Origin: Micractinium sp. NFX-FRZ
Lineage: Eukaryota > Chlorophyta > Trebouxiophyceae > Chlorellales > Chlorellaceae
Assembly (NCBI GenBank): GCA_029339195.1
Contig: JAPTJF010000030.1
Span: 62,001 to 126,000 of the forward strand
Direction of reading: 5' to 3'
DNA: 64,000 bases
Below, piece by piece: positions 1-10,737 of this stretch. The notes below the pieces were generated by a model that did not search any database, was not told the DNA's origin, and was given only the letters and a program-made list of their open reading frames with translations. Made by a program: the position numbers and the translations under genes. Each line of letters starts with the position of its first letter. The stretch's first letter is position 1.

Positions 1-242
1 AACAGCCACCAACGGGGTCCCCCATTTCGCCCGTCGAGAGTGATGCCAGGCTATATTGGAGGTGAAATGGGGCCCTTGGAAGGCGTGGAAGGCGTGGTCC
101 TGAGGAAACCGGAGGGGTGTTCGACCACTCTGTGTAGTACAGCTCCGTCCGGCCACTAGCGGGAGGTTTTCAATACGGCACTGCCGCGGCCAGGTATTCT
201 CCGCTTCTTCATAAGCTCGATACCGACCACAAGGCCAGAACC

Positions 243-1540
243 ATGGACTGCAGCTCTTGCTCCACCGATATGGAGACGCCCTGCAGCATACCCGCGGGCT
301 GCCGACACTGCTGCGAGTGCCTCGGCCTGCAGCATGTCAGGTGAGCATGGGCGAAGGGTGGCGCATGCCCGGGGGAGCCTGCAAGTTGCCGGTGACAGCC
401 CCGGCCCGCGGCCCGCTGGGGCGGACGGGGAGTTCTCTAACAGTGTGTCGTTCCGCTTTTTTGCCGCTTCAGGCAACTGCCCGCCGAGCGGATGGACGAC
501 ATGTTTCCTGGCGGGCTCTCCAGCCCCACGGGTGAGCACCAAGGGGCTGCGGGGCGGCGGGTACTGGGGGGCGGGGGTGCCCGCCGCAAGTGCCGCCGTC
601 ACCCGCCGACCACCACACACGCCATGACGCTGATGCCGCTCCCCCAGCGCTGGCCGCAACTACTCTGCCACTGCAGCCGAGCCAGCAAACGATCACCACC
701 TGTTCACCCATGGGCCCCCCTCACCCCTCTCCCTGTTACAATCCCTCCCTCCCTGCAGTCTACTTCATGCTGCGCGAGCGCCAGCTGTCGTATCAGTATC
801 GTGTGGTGGCCCGGGAGGGCGCCTCGGCCTGGCGGCAGCAGTCTGTGGCGGCCTGGCGGCACAACGACCTGCTGTCGGCGCGTGGCCGCCCGCAGCTGCG
901 GCTGCGCGTGCCGCTGACCCGCTGCGGCGTGGAGGCGGGCGACACGGCAGTGTATGTTCGGGCTGTCAACCGGCCCGCCGTCGCGCGGGCAGCACCCACG
1001 ACGGCAGCAGCGAGCGCTGTGGCGCCCAGCGCTGCGCCGCCAGCAGCAGCGGTTGCGGCGGCAGCCGCCGCAGCTACCGCGCAGCTTCTGCGCCAGAACA
1101 GCCTGCCGGCACCCGCCACCTGTGGGCAGCTGCACCAGCAGCCAGCCAAGCGCAGCCGGCGGTGCGAGGCGGCGCCGGCGCCGGCGCGTGCGCTGCCCGC
1201 GGCGGTGCGCCCGCCCCGTGCGATGCCCCCGCGCCTGTGCAGCAGCATGCTGGCCTGCAGCCTCAGTGACCACAGCGCAGCCGCAGCAGCCACAGCGGCC
1301 TCTGCCCCTGCTTCCATGGCGCAGCAGCCTGCGTACTATTACCACCAGCACCCAGCATTCGTGCAGCAGCAGCAGGCGCAGCAGCAGCCGCAGCAGTACC
1401 CGCAGCAGTACCAATACCAGCCGGACCAGCAGTCGGCTGCAGCTGCCAGCAGATCGGCTGCAGCGGCTGCCTGGCTGCAGCGCCTGCGCTGCATGATGCC
1501 ACATCAAATGGTGGACCTGCCCGCCCACATGGCATGCTGA
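243..1540 (+). CDS. Unrecognised Cys/Ala/Gln-rich protein, 3 exons
   Basis: I do not recognise this gene. The model is 243-340, 473-531 and 759-1540, with GTGAGC donors and CAG acceptors in phase, giving 312 residues. The first ATG after the 5' region was chosen as start. The N-terminus is Cys-rich (nine Cys in the first ~30 residues, ending CRHCCECLG), which could bind metal. Exon 3 begins with a folded-looking stretch of about 80 residues (VYFMLRERQLSYQYRVV at its start). The rest is low complexity: Ala-rich runs, a basic patch (KRSRR) that could be a nuclear signal, then a Gln/Tyr-rich segment with QQQQ and YYYHQHPAF. The layout resembles a regulatory or RNA-binding protein with a disordered tail, but no known domain is visible. 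The gene runs tail to tail with alpha-SNAP. Function is unknown. Confidence 0.6.
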
Positions 1541-2305
1541 CGTGGCACCCGCTCCCGCATCCATCGCGCGCCGCGCCAGCGCTTGCTCTGTCCCTTGAGA
1601 ACCCTTCCCCCCTCCTTTTTGAATGGCCCCTTAGGGACCTGGCCCCTCCCCAACCCCTCTGCTGCCCCCGAATCACCCAGCCAGGGTGCCCGCCGTCTTC
1701 TTTAGCGGCGCCCCTTCCACAGGCCAGAGCCTGCGCAACTTCCATGCCAGCCCCTGCGCTGGATGCGCAGACCCGCCTGGCCGCCCTCTCTTGTCCGAGG
1801 CGCCGGCGTCTGGCGACCCGTACTGCCCACCTTCCAGCCCCCGCCCCCCTTCCCCTCCGCCCCTTCACTCATATGTGTACGCCGCCGCCGCTGTCGTTCC
1901 CCTGTTGACTGCTGTGAACTGCCGTGGCTCCTGTGACAACAACCGCCCTGCTCACCCCTCCCCTCCCATGCGGCATCTGTAGCTCTACCTTGCCTTCGTA
2001 CCGTTCATTGCCACTCTGCTTTGCATCTGCTCCATACTCAGCTGTCCACTCTACTCCCTCTGCTCGCTGCTTGAAGCACGCGCACTCGCTTTTCACACCC
2101 CCGCCAGGGCAGGCTCAGCACAATTTCATGCATCAAGCCTCCCCTCCCTTGCACTCTACCCCCTCCCCCTTGTGCCAGCTTGAATTCAACTCGACGCACA
2201 CCACGTCTCCAGTTTTGATCCGGGCATGCAGCCCCCCGTCCCACCGCCCCATGCACCCACCCCTCAGATGGCCAGCCTCGCGTGACGCGAGCGCACCCCC
2301 TCCCC

Positions 2306-2310
2306 TGTAA
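2306..2310 (+). terminator. TGTAA polyadenylation motif for gene 243-1540
   Basis: TGTAA is the usual green-algal polyadenylation signal. This is the first clear + strand copy downstream of the stop at 1540, about 770 nt away. The cleavage site is not proven. Confidence 0.45.
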
Positions 2311-2415
2311 CTCCCCCTTGCGCTTACTGTGTCGCACTACCACAGCGTGTGCCAAACAAGTGGTCGGGTGATTGCTTGGGGCTCGGTTTTGGCAGGCTGT
2401 CGGCAAAGCTGAGTG

Positions 2416-2420
2416 TTACA
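2416..2420 (-). terminator. TGTAA polyadenylation motif for alpha-SNAP
   Basis: TTACA on the + strand reads TGTAA on the minus strand, about 180 nt past the alpha-SNAP stop codon at 2601. The distance and strand fit a green-algal poly(A) signal. Confidence 0.55.
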
Positions 2421-2600
2421 CGGGGGGATTGGCCGCTGGGTGTGCAAGCAGGCAGGCAGAGATCGGGAGGAGCCACAGCGTGGCTGGTGTGTGCCAGGGC
2501 GGTGGCACACCGCAAAAGAACCAGCTGCCTGAGCACAGGGGCACGCGGAAAAAACGGCGTCCCTCCACCGCCAGGCTGGCCTCTGTATCATGTCAGGTCT

Positions 2601-5600
2601 CTATGTCAGGTCCTCCTCCTCCACCTCCTCCTCCCTGCTCGCAATCTTGCGCTTCACACGCACCTGCAGGGGGCGCAGGGCAGGGCAGGACAGCGAAGCA
2701 GTTCGAAGCAGCCTGGGTGTGTGCACCGAGGGTGGCAACCTTGCGCTTCACAACAGGTGCTGCAGGGCCCCCAGCCAGTGCACTGAAGGTTGGGCAAGCA
2801 GTCCCGCCCACCAGCACCGCCCCACGTCACACATTCTTGCCATTGGTTACACACAGCCTCTAACCCACCAGCAGCGTCAGCTTCCAGGGTCCAGCCGCGT
2901 GAGCGAGTCAAACTCACCCCCACCCCACCCCGCCCCACGTCACAAGCTCGTGCCATCGGTTGGTTGCACTAAACCCTGAACCCGAACTCACCAGCAGCGT
3001 CGTCTTCCAGGCATCCAGCCGTGTGAGCGAGTCAAACTCGGCCACTGCATTGGTGAAGGTGTCCACATCCCCCTCATCCATCGCGTCCGCCAGCGTCTGC
3101 ACAGGGGGGAAGGAGAGCGGCAGCAATGCCAAATGTTAGTCTTCCCTGCTCCCCTCTGTGGGCGAGCCTCGCAGCACGCTGTCCCGACGCTGCCTGTCCC
3201 GGCTCTTGCTTGCTGCCACACCTGCTCGCCTCGTCACCCCCGGCCCTCCCTTGCTTCCGCACCCATTGCCCTCCTCCACACCGTCAGGAAGCTGTCCACC
3301 GCGGCCCTCCTGTGCCGCCACACCCGCCGGCCCCCCGCACACACCGTCAGGAAGCTGTCCATCGCGGCCCTCCTGTGCCGCCACACCCGCCGGCCCCCCG
3401 CACACACCGTCAGGGAGCTGCCCCTCCCGCCCTTCCTGTGCTGCTGCACCCGCCCCCCTGCTCCGCACCGTCAGGAAGTTGCACTCCCGGCTGTTGTCAA
3501 AGTTGAGGTCGATGTCGCGGTAGCGCTCGATGGCGGCGCGGATGGTGTGCAGGTCGGCGGAGCACAGCTGGCAGATGCCCGCGTTCAGCAGGTGGCCCTT
3601 GGCGCTGCAGGTCGAAAGCGTGTGAGGTGGGGTGATTGGTCGCTTGAATACACGAGCTGAACGGCTGTTGGAGCGCGTTTGCATCTCAGCGGACACACGG
3701 TGATGAGGGCGCACGGCGAGGGAGGCGGGAGACCTTGGTGCTGCGGGCCTGTCCCTCCAGCCTGCACCCCACCCCACCCCACCCCACCAGCTAGACCGGG
3801 GAAAGGATGCCACAAGAAGAGGCACCATGAGAGAAGCACAGCCCTGCATCCTCCACCTGTGTTTCAGCAGGTTGCTGCTCACGCATGCGCGCGCCCCATC
3901 CTCACACATGTACACTGCCCGCCGCCCCTTCCCCCCCCAAACACACACACCACCCCAACCCACAACACACACACAATCCATGGACACCACAACTGCTTGC
4001 CATGGCACGCGTTGCGCCTCCAGCCCGCAGAGCAACAGCAGTACAGCGCGCGGTGCACTACCTGTACTTCAGCAGGTTGTTGTCCACGCACGCGCGCGCC
4101 ACATCCTCGTAGATGCGCACCGCCTGGGGGTAGCGCTCCAGCTCGGCAGCAAACTGAGCAATCTGCAAGGCAGGGAGCAGAAACGAAAGCAATAGGACAT
4201 GGTGAGCGTAGATGGGGTGACCACACCAGGGTACTGCTCCAGCTGAAGCAAGAAGGAAATGTGCGAGGAGAAGAAGGAATAAACAGCAAGCTGAGCAGGC
4301 TTGAGCCGGGCAGCCAGGCAGGGATGCGCACAGTTTGCGGTGCGCATGCCAGCTCAGCAGCAAAGCAAGTTGCAGGACTTGCATCTGCGCACCTTTGGGG
4401 TTACACCTTGTTGGGCCTCAGGCACTTGCGTTTCGCGGCAGCTCAGGCACACCACCAAACCCTTCAACCACAGCTCCAGCAGGCCTCACCCACCTTGAGG
4501 TTGCACTTTGTTGGCTTTGAGCACTCGTGGCCCGCAGCAGCACAGCCACAACACCAAACCCTTCAACCATAGCTACAGCAGGCCCCACCTTGAGGTTGCA
4601 CTTGTTGGCCTCCGACAAGCTGTTCTCCGTGGAAAACAGGTCGGCTGCCTGCTCGTAAAACATGATGCACTCCTCCTTGGCCCCCTCCTTCTCCAGCACC
4701 TCCGCAATCTCCTGCAAACAAGGAGCCGCAGCATATGCAAGGACAGGGGGAGGGTACACTTGTTGAAACATGGTGCAACCCTCCTTGGCTCCATCCTTTG
4801 CAGGCACCTCTGCGATCTCCTGCTGAGGCAGGCAAAGCGGGCAGCAAAAATGGACACGGCAGGCATGTGAGGAAGCAGGGGGTGTTAGCGAGGGTGCGAG
4901 GCACACTTCTGATAGCAGCCAACAAGTAACAGCACCAGCAACCACTAAGCAGCAGCCACCCCATGCAGGCGCACCCGCAGCTGCCGCGCCGCCATGCCTA
5001 GCCGCCCCATGTCTGTGTATAGAGACACCGCCTGCTGCAGGCAGGCCACCGCGCCTGCAGGAAAGCAGGACCACGGCGGGGCAGCACAGGGCGGAGCGCC
5101 AGCCAGGGTCAGGCAGGCGCACAAGGGGGCAGGGAAGCGGCACGGGCCAGGTCTCCCGGCAGGTGGCTGCTGGGCGCTACAACCTGCGGCTGGGGCAACT
5201 GGGGGGCTGCCACATGGCCACTCCATGCTGACTCCATACCTTCCCATCTGCCTGGTATGAATGCCTGCCGCATCGCACACCCCCAGCAAGCACCCGACTC
5301 ACGTCGCTGGTCCGACTTGAGGAACGCTTTGGCTGCCTCCACCCAGGCGGAAGCTGCATCGTGCTTGCTCTCCAGCTTGAGCTGCACATCTGCCAGCTTT
5401 GTGTACGTCTCGCCCGCTTCGTTGACTGCAGGCGGCAGGCCAGGGCAGGGAGGGCAGGGTGGAGTGGGTGCAGCGGTGGCGGCGGCTGGGGCAGCGCAGC
5501 TCTGGCGAAAGCAGCAACAGCAGTGGCAGCGCCACTCCGTGCCTGCATGGCACCTTCAGGCTGCGTGCTGAACGGGGTGGCGTGCAGATCACATTACCGC

Positions 5601-5794
5601 CGCTGGTCGCCACCGCTGCCTGCCCGCCCCGCCGCCGGCGCGCGCTCACAGGCTTTGGCCAGCTTGAACTGGTTGGCGGCCTTCTCATACATCTCGGCCG
5701 CTTCGTCATACTTGTTGCCGCCAAAGAAGCTGAAGCTCTTTAGCTTTTTGTCCGCCTTGGCGGCCCAGTCTTCCGCCTTTGATTTATAGTCCAT
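2601..5794 (-). CDS. Alpha-soluble NSF attachment protein (alpha-SNAP)
   Basis: Adaptor that recruits the ATPase NSF to assembled SNARE complexes so they can be pulled apart after membrane fusion; it acts on the cytosolic face of membranes. Exons: 5650-5794, 5303-5425, 4975-5054, 4589-4711, 4062-4162, 3469-3604, 2992-3096, 2601-2663. All join in phase to 291 residues, the normal family length. Seen: N-terminal [19 protein letters not shown], the TPR-like helical repeats ([49 protein letters not shown]) and [14 protein letters not shown]. The C-terminus [18 protein letters not shown] is followed by an acidic tail ending EEEDLT; the terminal region is known to stimulate NSF. Several introns carry decayed copies of neighbouring exon edges. 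The gene is head to head with a Qa-SNARE. Assignment is very secure. Confidence 0.96.
3278..3465 (-). repeat. Three tandem 63-bp copies of exon edge plus splice donor
   Basis: Three units of about 63 bp precede the true exon edge at 3469. Each contains the reverse complement of the exon 3' end and donor (CTTCCTGACGGTG). The functional copy is the exon-proximal one; the others lie inside the alpha-SNAP intron. Confidence 0.85.
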
Positions 5795-6993
5795 CCTGGG
5801 CGGCTAGAGAGCCCGGATCACGGAGTAGCCCCAGCCCGCGGGCACTGCGCCGGTTCTAGGCACCAAACTGGCCGGGCTGTCGGCGCTGGCACGCTGACCG
5901 GGTCTGGGTTGTCGACGAGACCGTCGGGAGGCGCAGGGCGAGTTGCACCCGAAGCGGGCCCAGATCGGCTGTTTCGGGGGACAGGCTGGCGCTAGGTGGC
6001 GGTGGCGGTGGCGGAGTGGGGCGTCAGTACAATCATACAAAGGGCTGTGTCCAACACTTCAAGCATTCCAACAGAGAAGTTAGCAAGGCGTGCCCATGAT
6101 GGTAGACCGCAGAGCCAGAGGGGCATCCATTCAAGCCTGGGCGCACACTCCCCGCCTCTGCCAACGCTCTCTTCGGCGTGCTGCAACCTGTCGCCTCTCC
6201 ATCCTGGGGCGCTCTATGTATTTGCTCAGCAGTCTGCTCGGCTGCACAAGGTCAGCTGGTGAATGGTTTGACCGTGCTGCCATGTTTCACGCGCTGCAAT
6301 CATGGGTGCAGCTTCATGCCACCCCTGACCGATGCACCCGCATGCTTGTGGGCCTTTCTATGCTTGTGTCATTGATTGATTGTGGGCAGTGCCCTTGCGG
6401 AGCGGTTCCATCTTTAACACGCTGCTTGGTGCATTAGAGAACGCCTCATTGCGCCCTGGTCTTCTGTACGATCGCTCATTCCACATGTGGTCAGCACTGC
6501 CTGCACCCGCTCACAAGCAGTGCAATGTGCACAGACTGGCGGCACCGGTTCTACTCCGCCGACCACCGTCGTCACAGTGGGCAGGCAGGTGAGGGTTGCG
6601 TGACTAAGTTACTGCTGCACAGTGTTGTGATATGCGCGTGCATCCCTGCATACAAACCACCAAGGCTTGGCTCTCGCAGACCACCGTCTGCGCACCCCAA
6701 CTTCACGCAACCGGCTGACCACCGCCAGCGTGGCGGGAGGTGCGAGCTGCACCAACCACGTCCCTGCAGCGCATTTTACGGCGCTACCGCGATCAGAGCC
6801 GGTTGATATCGTGTCCGCTGTCCGCTAGGGTGCCCACGAGCGGAGAGCGGTCTGTCAACCAGTGGGCAGCGGCGGAACAGTTCTGTTCCTGCTGAAGCGG
6901 TGGCCGCATCTCAGACGTGACAGCTAGCGGGCCGCCCTAATCCAACAGGGGCCGCTGAGTGTGCCTCCCGGCGTCTGGCAGCGCAGCGGCCAA
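5795..6993. promoter_or_regulatory. Shared upstream region of alpha-SNAP and Qa-SNARE
   Basis: About 1.2 kb separates the two divergent start codons and must hold both promoters. No exon was recognised. The 8-mer GACCACCG occurs three times (6561, 6679, 6717), all in the half nearer the syntaxin gene. No convincing TATA box was seen. Confidence 0.45.
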
Positions 6994-9900
6994 ATGAACG
7001 ACCTGCTGGGCAGCGTGGTGGTGAGCTCGAACTCTGGGCTGCGCCGGAGTGTGTTCAGCCGCCGTAGCTGGCCGCCTGGCCTGCTGGCAGTGGTGTTGGT
7101 GCCGCCGCCCTGCCGCCCTGCCGGTCGCGTGCTGTCTCAATCTCTTGCGCCGCATATGCTGCACTGCTGCTGCACTTCAACATGACATGTGGTCTATATG
7201 GCCGGCGTTGGTTCTTGTGATGCAGGGCGGCGGAGGCGGTGCGTCACGTGGCGACCTCGAGGCGGGGGTGCCGCCGCCGCCGGCAGCCACTGCCGCTGCG
7301 GGAGATGGCACAGACAAGAACATGGAGGCGTTCTTTAAGGAGGTGGCAGCCATCAAGGTGAGTGGGCAGCAGCTTAGAAGGGCTGTTGGACGGGTGAAGT
7401 TTTGCCCGGGCCGCCGTCGCCACGCGGGTGCTGGGTGCAACGGCCGGTGCTGCTGCCGCCGACGGCACACTGCAAGGACTTTGAAATGTGACCGAGCTGT
7501 GTGTCTGACGCACCAGCTGGTGCATACACGTTTCTGGTTTCTTTATACCTGCTGTGCTCGCTGTGCTGTGCCTGCTGTGCAGGGCATGATGGCAGACATC
7601 CGGCGCAACCAGGGGCGGCTGCAGGAGGCGCACGAGCGCAGCAAGACGGTGACGCGCACGGACGAGATGAAGACGCTGCGGGAGCAGATGCAGGTGCGCA
7701 GCTTGCAGGCAGTGATAGGCAGAGGTGGATGCAGGTGTGGTAAGGGTATGACCAGGGGCAGGGGCGACGCGCACGGAGGAGATGAAGTAATTGCGGGAGC
7801 AGGTGCGGGTGGCTGGAATGAGTGACAAGCGGAAGCGTTGGTGTATGGTGGGGACAGGGGTTGCGGTGACACATGCAGAGGAGATGGAGGGTACTGCAGG
7901 AGCTCATGCAGGTGTGTGATGAACCAGCAGTGGCGTTTGGGCGGGGCACGGGCGAGGGCTGGGGTGTGGAGGCACGTCCGAGTTGAAGACGCTGTTCAAA
8001 TCCTGCCTGCGGCACCCTGCTCTCCCTTTGCACCCTTTCCTACTTTGCAGGGAGACATCAGCGCTGTGTGCAAGTCTGCAGATGCCATCAAGAAGCGGCT
8101 GGCTGAGCTGGACCGCAACAATGAGCAGGTGGGCGGGGATGAACCGCAGTGCTGGGGAGGGGAGGGGGTGGGCGGGGGTGAACCGCAGTGCTGGGGGGTG
8201 GTGCACGAGACTGCTTTCAATTTATGACCAGGGCGCAGGGGCAGGCAGCATGAATGTGTCTCAAATGCCAACAGGGTTGTTGCCCCAGCAGGCGTGCCGC
8301 TGCTGCACTCACCGCGCGTACGGGGCTGCCAGCCACACAGCATGTGGGGAGTGAAGCTTGCACCACCCCACTCTGTGCCACCCTGCCTGCTCGCCTGCTC
8401 ACGTGCCCGCTGCTGTGCCTCCCGCCGCTCCCGCCCCACCCGGCAGGCGCTCAAGCGCAAGGGCTGCGGCCCGGGCAGCAGCAGTGAGCGCACGCGGACT
8501 GCCATCACGGGGGCGCTCAAGAAGAAGCTCAAAGATCTGATGGGCGAGTTCCAGGACCTGCGGTGAGCTGGCAGCTGCCGAGCTGGCGGCTGCTGAGCTG
8601 GCGGTTGTCAAATGGATGCAGCGGGAGCCGGTGCTGGTGGCTGCTTGTGCTGGCTTGTGCTTGCGGCGCGCCCGGGGCCGCACGTGCTGTGGTCCCAGTC
8701 TGGCCTGCCTGCCTGCTGTGGTGTTGGTGCCGCTGGGTGCTGCCTCCAGCGTCTGATGTGTCTAAAAGCATGCCTGCTGTGGTCCTGCTGTGCTGCAGGT
8801 CGCGGGTGAACGCCGAGTACCGGGAGGTGGTGGAGCGGCGGGTGTACACGGGTGGGTGGCTGGGCGGGTGGGTGCACCCGGGTGGGTGCCTGATGGGTGC
8901 CTGCATGGGTGGGTTTGTGCAATGTGGTGGGGCGGCACGTGCACACGGGTGGGTGGGTGGATGGGTCGGTGGGTGCATCGGGTGGGTGCCTGATGAGTGG
9001 CGGGTGTACACAGGTGGGTGCATTGGGTGGGGGTGGGCACATAGCAGCTGGAAGGGATATGGGTGGAGCAGAGAGTGTACACGGGTGGACTGCACAAGCC
9101 AGGGCTGCTGAGTGGGCAGTGGGTGTATGAGTGGTCGAAGGCACGTGGCAGCTGGAAGGGCACACGTTGCGAAAGCATCGGTTGCCATCCCTCTGCTGAC
9201 GTGCTACTTGTCTGTTGTGCTTGTTGTTGCAGTGACGGGGCAGCACGCGGATGAGGAGCAGATAGAGCAGATGATTGAGACGGGGGAGAGCGAGATGATC
9301 TTCCAGAAGGCCATCCTGGAGCAGGGGCGGGGCTACGTGATGGACACGCTGGCGGAGATCCGGGAGCGGCGCGACGCAGGTGGGTGGCGACATATTGGAC
9401 AGACAGCAATTCAGGGGCCGGCTAGACCAGGGGGGTGACATGGTACTGCTGAAACGTTTCAAGAGGGGGCGCCGTATTTGGGGGGGGGGGGGGGATGCAT
9501 GCGGTCCCTTGCCATTTTTTGCTGCCTACAGTCTCGGGTTTTAAAGCGCAGTAATCGGACCCGCACCCGCCCTTGCCCAGCAACCTACTCCCCTCCCTTC
9601 CTTTCCTCCCTGCCTCTCTGCCTCTCCGCAGTGATGGAGCTGGAGCGCAGCCTGATGGAGCTGCACCAGCCCTTGCCTAGCAACCCACCCACAAGTGCAC
9701 TACTCCTCCCCCTTCTTGCTTCTCTGCCTCCCCGCAGTGATGGAGCTGGAGCGCAGCCTGATGGAGCTGCACCAGATCTTCCTGGACATGGCGGTGCTGG
9801 TGGAGGCGCAGGGGGAGATGCTGGACAACATTGAGGCGCAGGTGGGAGCGCTGGTTGTTGCTGGTTGCGGGGTGCCTGCGCTCCTGCCTGTGGCATTGGT

Positions 9901-10272
9901 TTGTTACATTGAGGCGCCGGTGGGGGCCCGCTGCTGGTTACCTGTGCTCCTGTGGCATTGGCTTGTTGTGTGCCCGACAAGAGTGGTGCTGGCGGAGGCG
10001 CAGGGGAGGGGATGCTGGACAAGGTCAGGGCGCAGGTGGTGCACCAGCACTCTTCAAGTGTGGCGCTGCCCCTGTGACTGAAGCCGTTGCTTCCACGTTG
10101 TGCGCCGCAGGTCGCCAAGAGCGTGGAGTATGTGCAGGCGGGGACCACCCACCTTGTGGCTGCCAAGCGGCTGCAGAAGAACACGCGCAAGTGGATGTGC
10201 TGCGCCCTCATCCTGCTGCTCATCATCGCCTGCGCCATCGCCATCCCCATCGCCATCCGCTTCGCCAAGTAG
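6994..10272 (+). CDS. Qa-SNARE, SYP1/plasma-membrane syntaxin type
   Basis: Target-membrane syntaxin that forms fusion-driving four-helix bundles, probably at the plasma membrane or division plane. Exons: 6994-7020, 7226-7357, 7583-7693, 8051-8128, 8447-8562, 8799-8851, 9233-9379, 9738-9841, 10111-10272; all in phase, 309 residues. Seen: MNDLLG start as in SYP1 proteins; Habc-domain helices ([48 protein letters not shown]); SNARE motif with [20 protein letters not shown] carrying the zero-layer Gln in VEAQGE; and a C-terminal anchor ([20 protein letters not shown]) followed by only four residues. Introns 3, 6, 7 and 8 are full of decayed copies of adjacent exon edges. It is divergent from alpha-SNAP, the factor that recycles such proteins. 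Confidence 0.96.
9478..9495 (+). repeat. Poly-G run in syntaxin intron 7
   Basis: A G homopolymer of about 15 bases just upstream of the duplicated exon 8 edge. Likely length-variable; no function inferred. Confidence 0.8.
9600..9672 (+). repeat. Intronic copy of splice acceptor and exon 8 start
   Basis: A pyrimidine tract, CAG and about 40 bp identical to the start of syntaxin exon 8 (true exon at 9738). The copy reads in frame with the SNARE motif but has no donor where the copy ends, so it is probably a silent duplicate. Confidence 0.8.
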
Positions 10273-10737
10273 TCACAACAGGCTCCCTGGCGAGGCGTGG
10301 TGACAGGCGGCTCATCGCGCAGGCTGCCAGCCAGGCAGCTTGCCGGCGTACGTGTGCTGTGCTGCTGCACAAGAACCTAGCTGCTAGATCAAAACGCCCC
10401 GTCCCTCGTACCTGCATGCCCCCACTGTCCCTGCGCACTTTGACCGCACTGCTGACTGATGCTCTGGCTCCCCACGCCTCTTGCACTGCGTTTCACCCTT
10501 TGCCGCCCTCCCCTGCTCGACTTTGACTTTGCTTTGACTGGTTATGACAACCCTTGGGGCCACCATGCAGCGTCCTGCACATGGCACACGGGGACAGAGT
10601 GCAAATATTACAATTGATGGGGGCTTATTGAACGGTGCTGCAACAGCGATGTGCTGTGCCCGCTGCGAGGTTGCCCCAGCAAACCCAACAGGGAATCGGG
10701 ATCTGGGGGCCCTGTTTTGCGGCTTGCCCCGTCTTAA
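10273..10737. other. Syntaxin 3' UTR and adenylate kinase promoter region
   Basis: 465 bp between two + strand genes. No exon, no clear TGTAA and no TATA box were seen. The syntaxin poly(A) site therefore remains unassigned. Confidence 0.5.

Larger units (their letters stand above)
1541..2600. other. Intergenic region between convergent genes, 3' UTRs
   Basis: No coding exon seen. The left part is pyrimidine-rich, as is typical of 3' untranslated sequence of the upstream + gene. Opposed TGTAA motifs near 2306 (+) and 2416 (-) mark the likely ends of the two convergent transcripts. Confidence 0.6.

Noticed and set aside
704..1564. Long minus-strand open frame opposite the Cys/Gln-rich gene
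   Set aside because: High GC and CAG-rich coding sequence leave all frames open; the + strand model has matched splice sites in phase and better composition.
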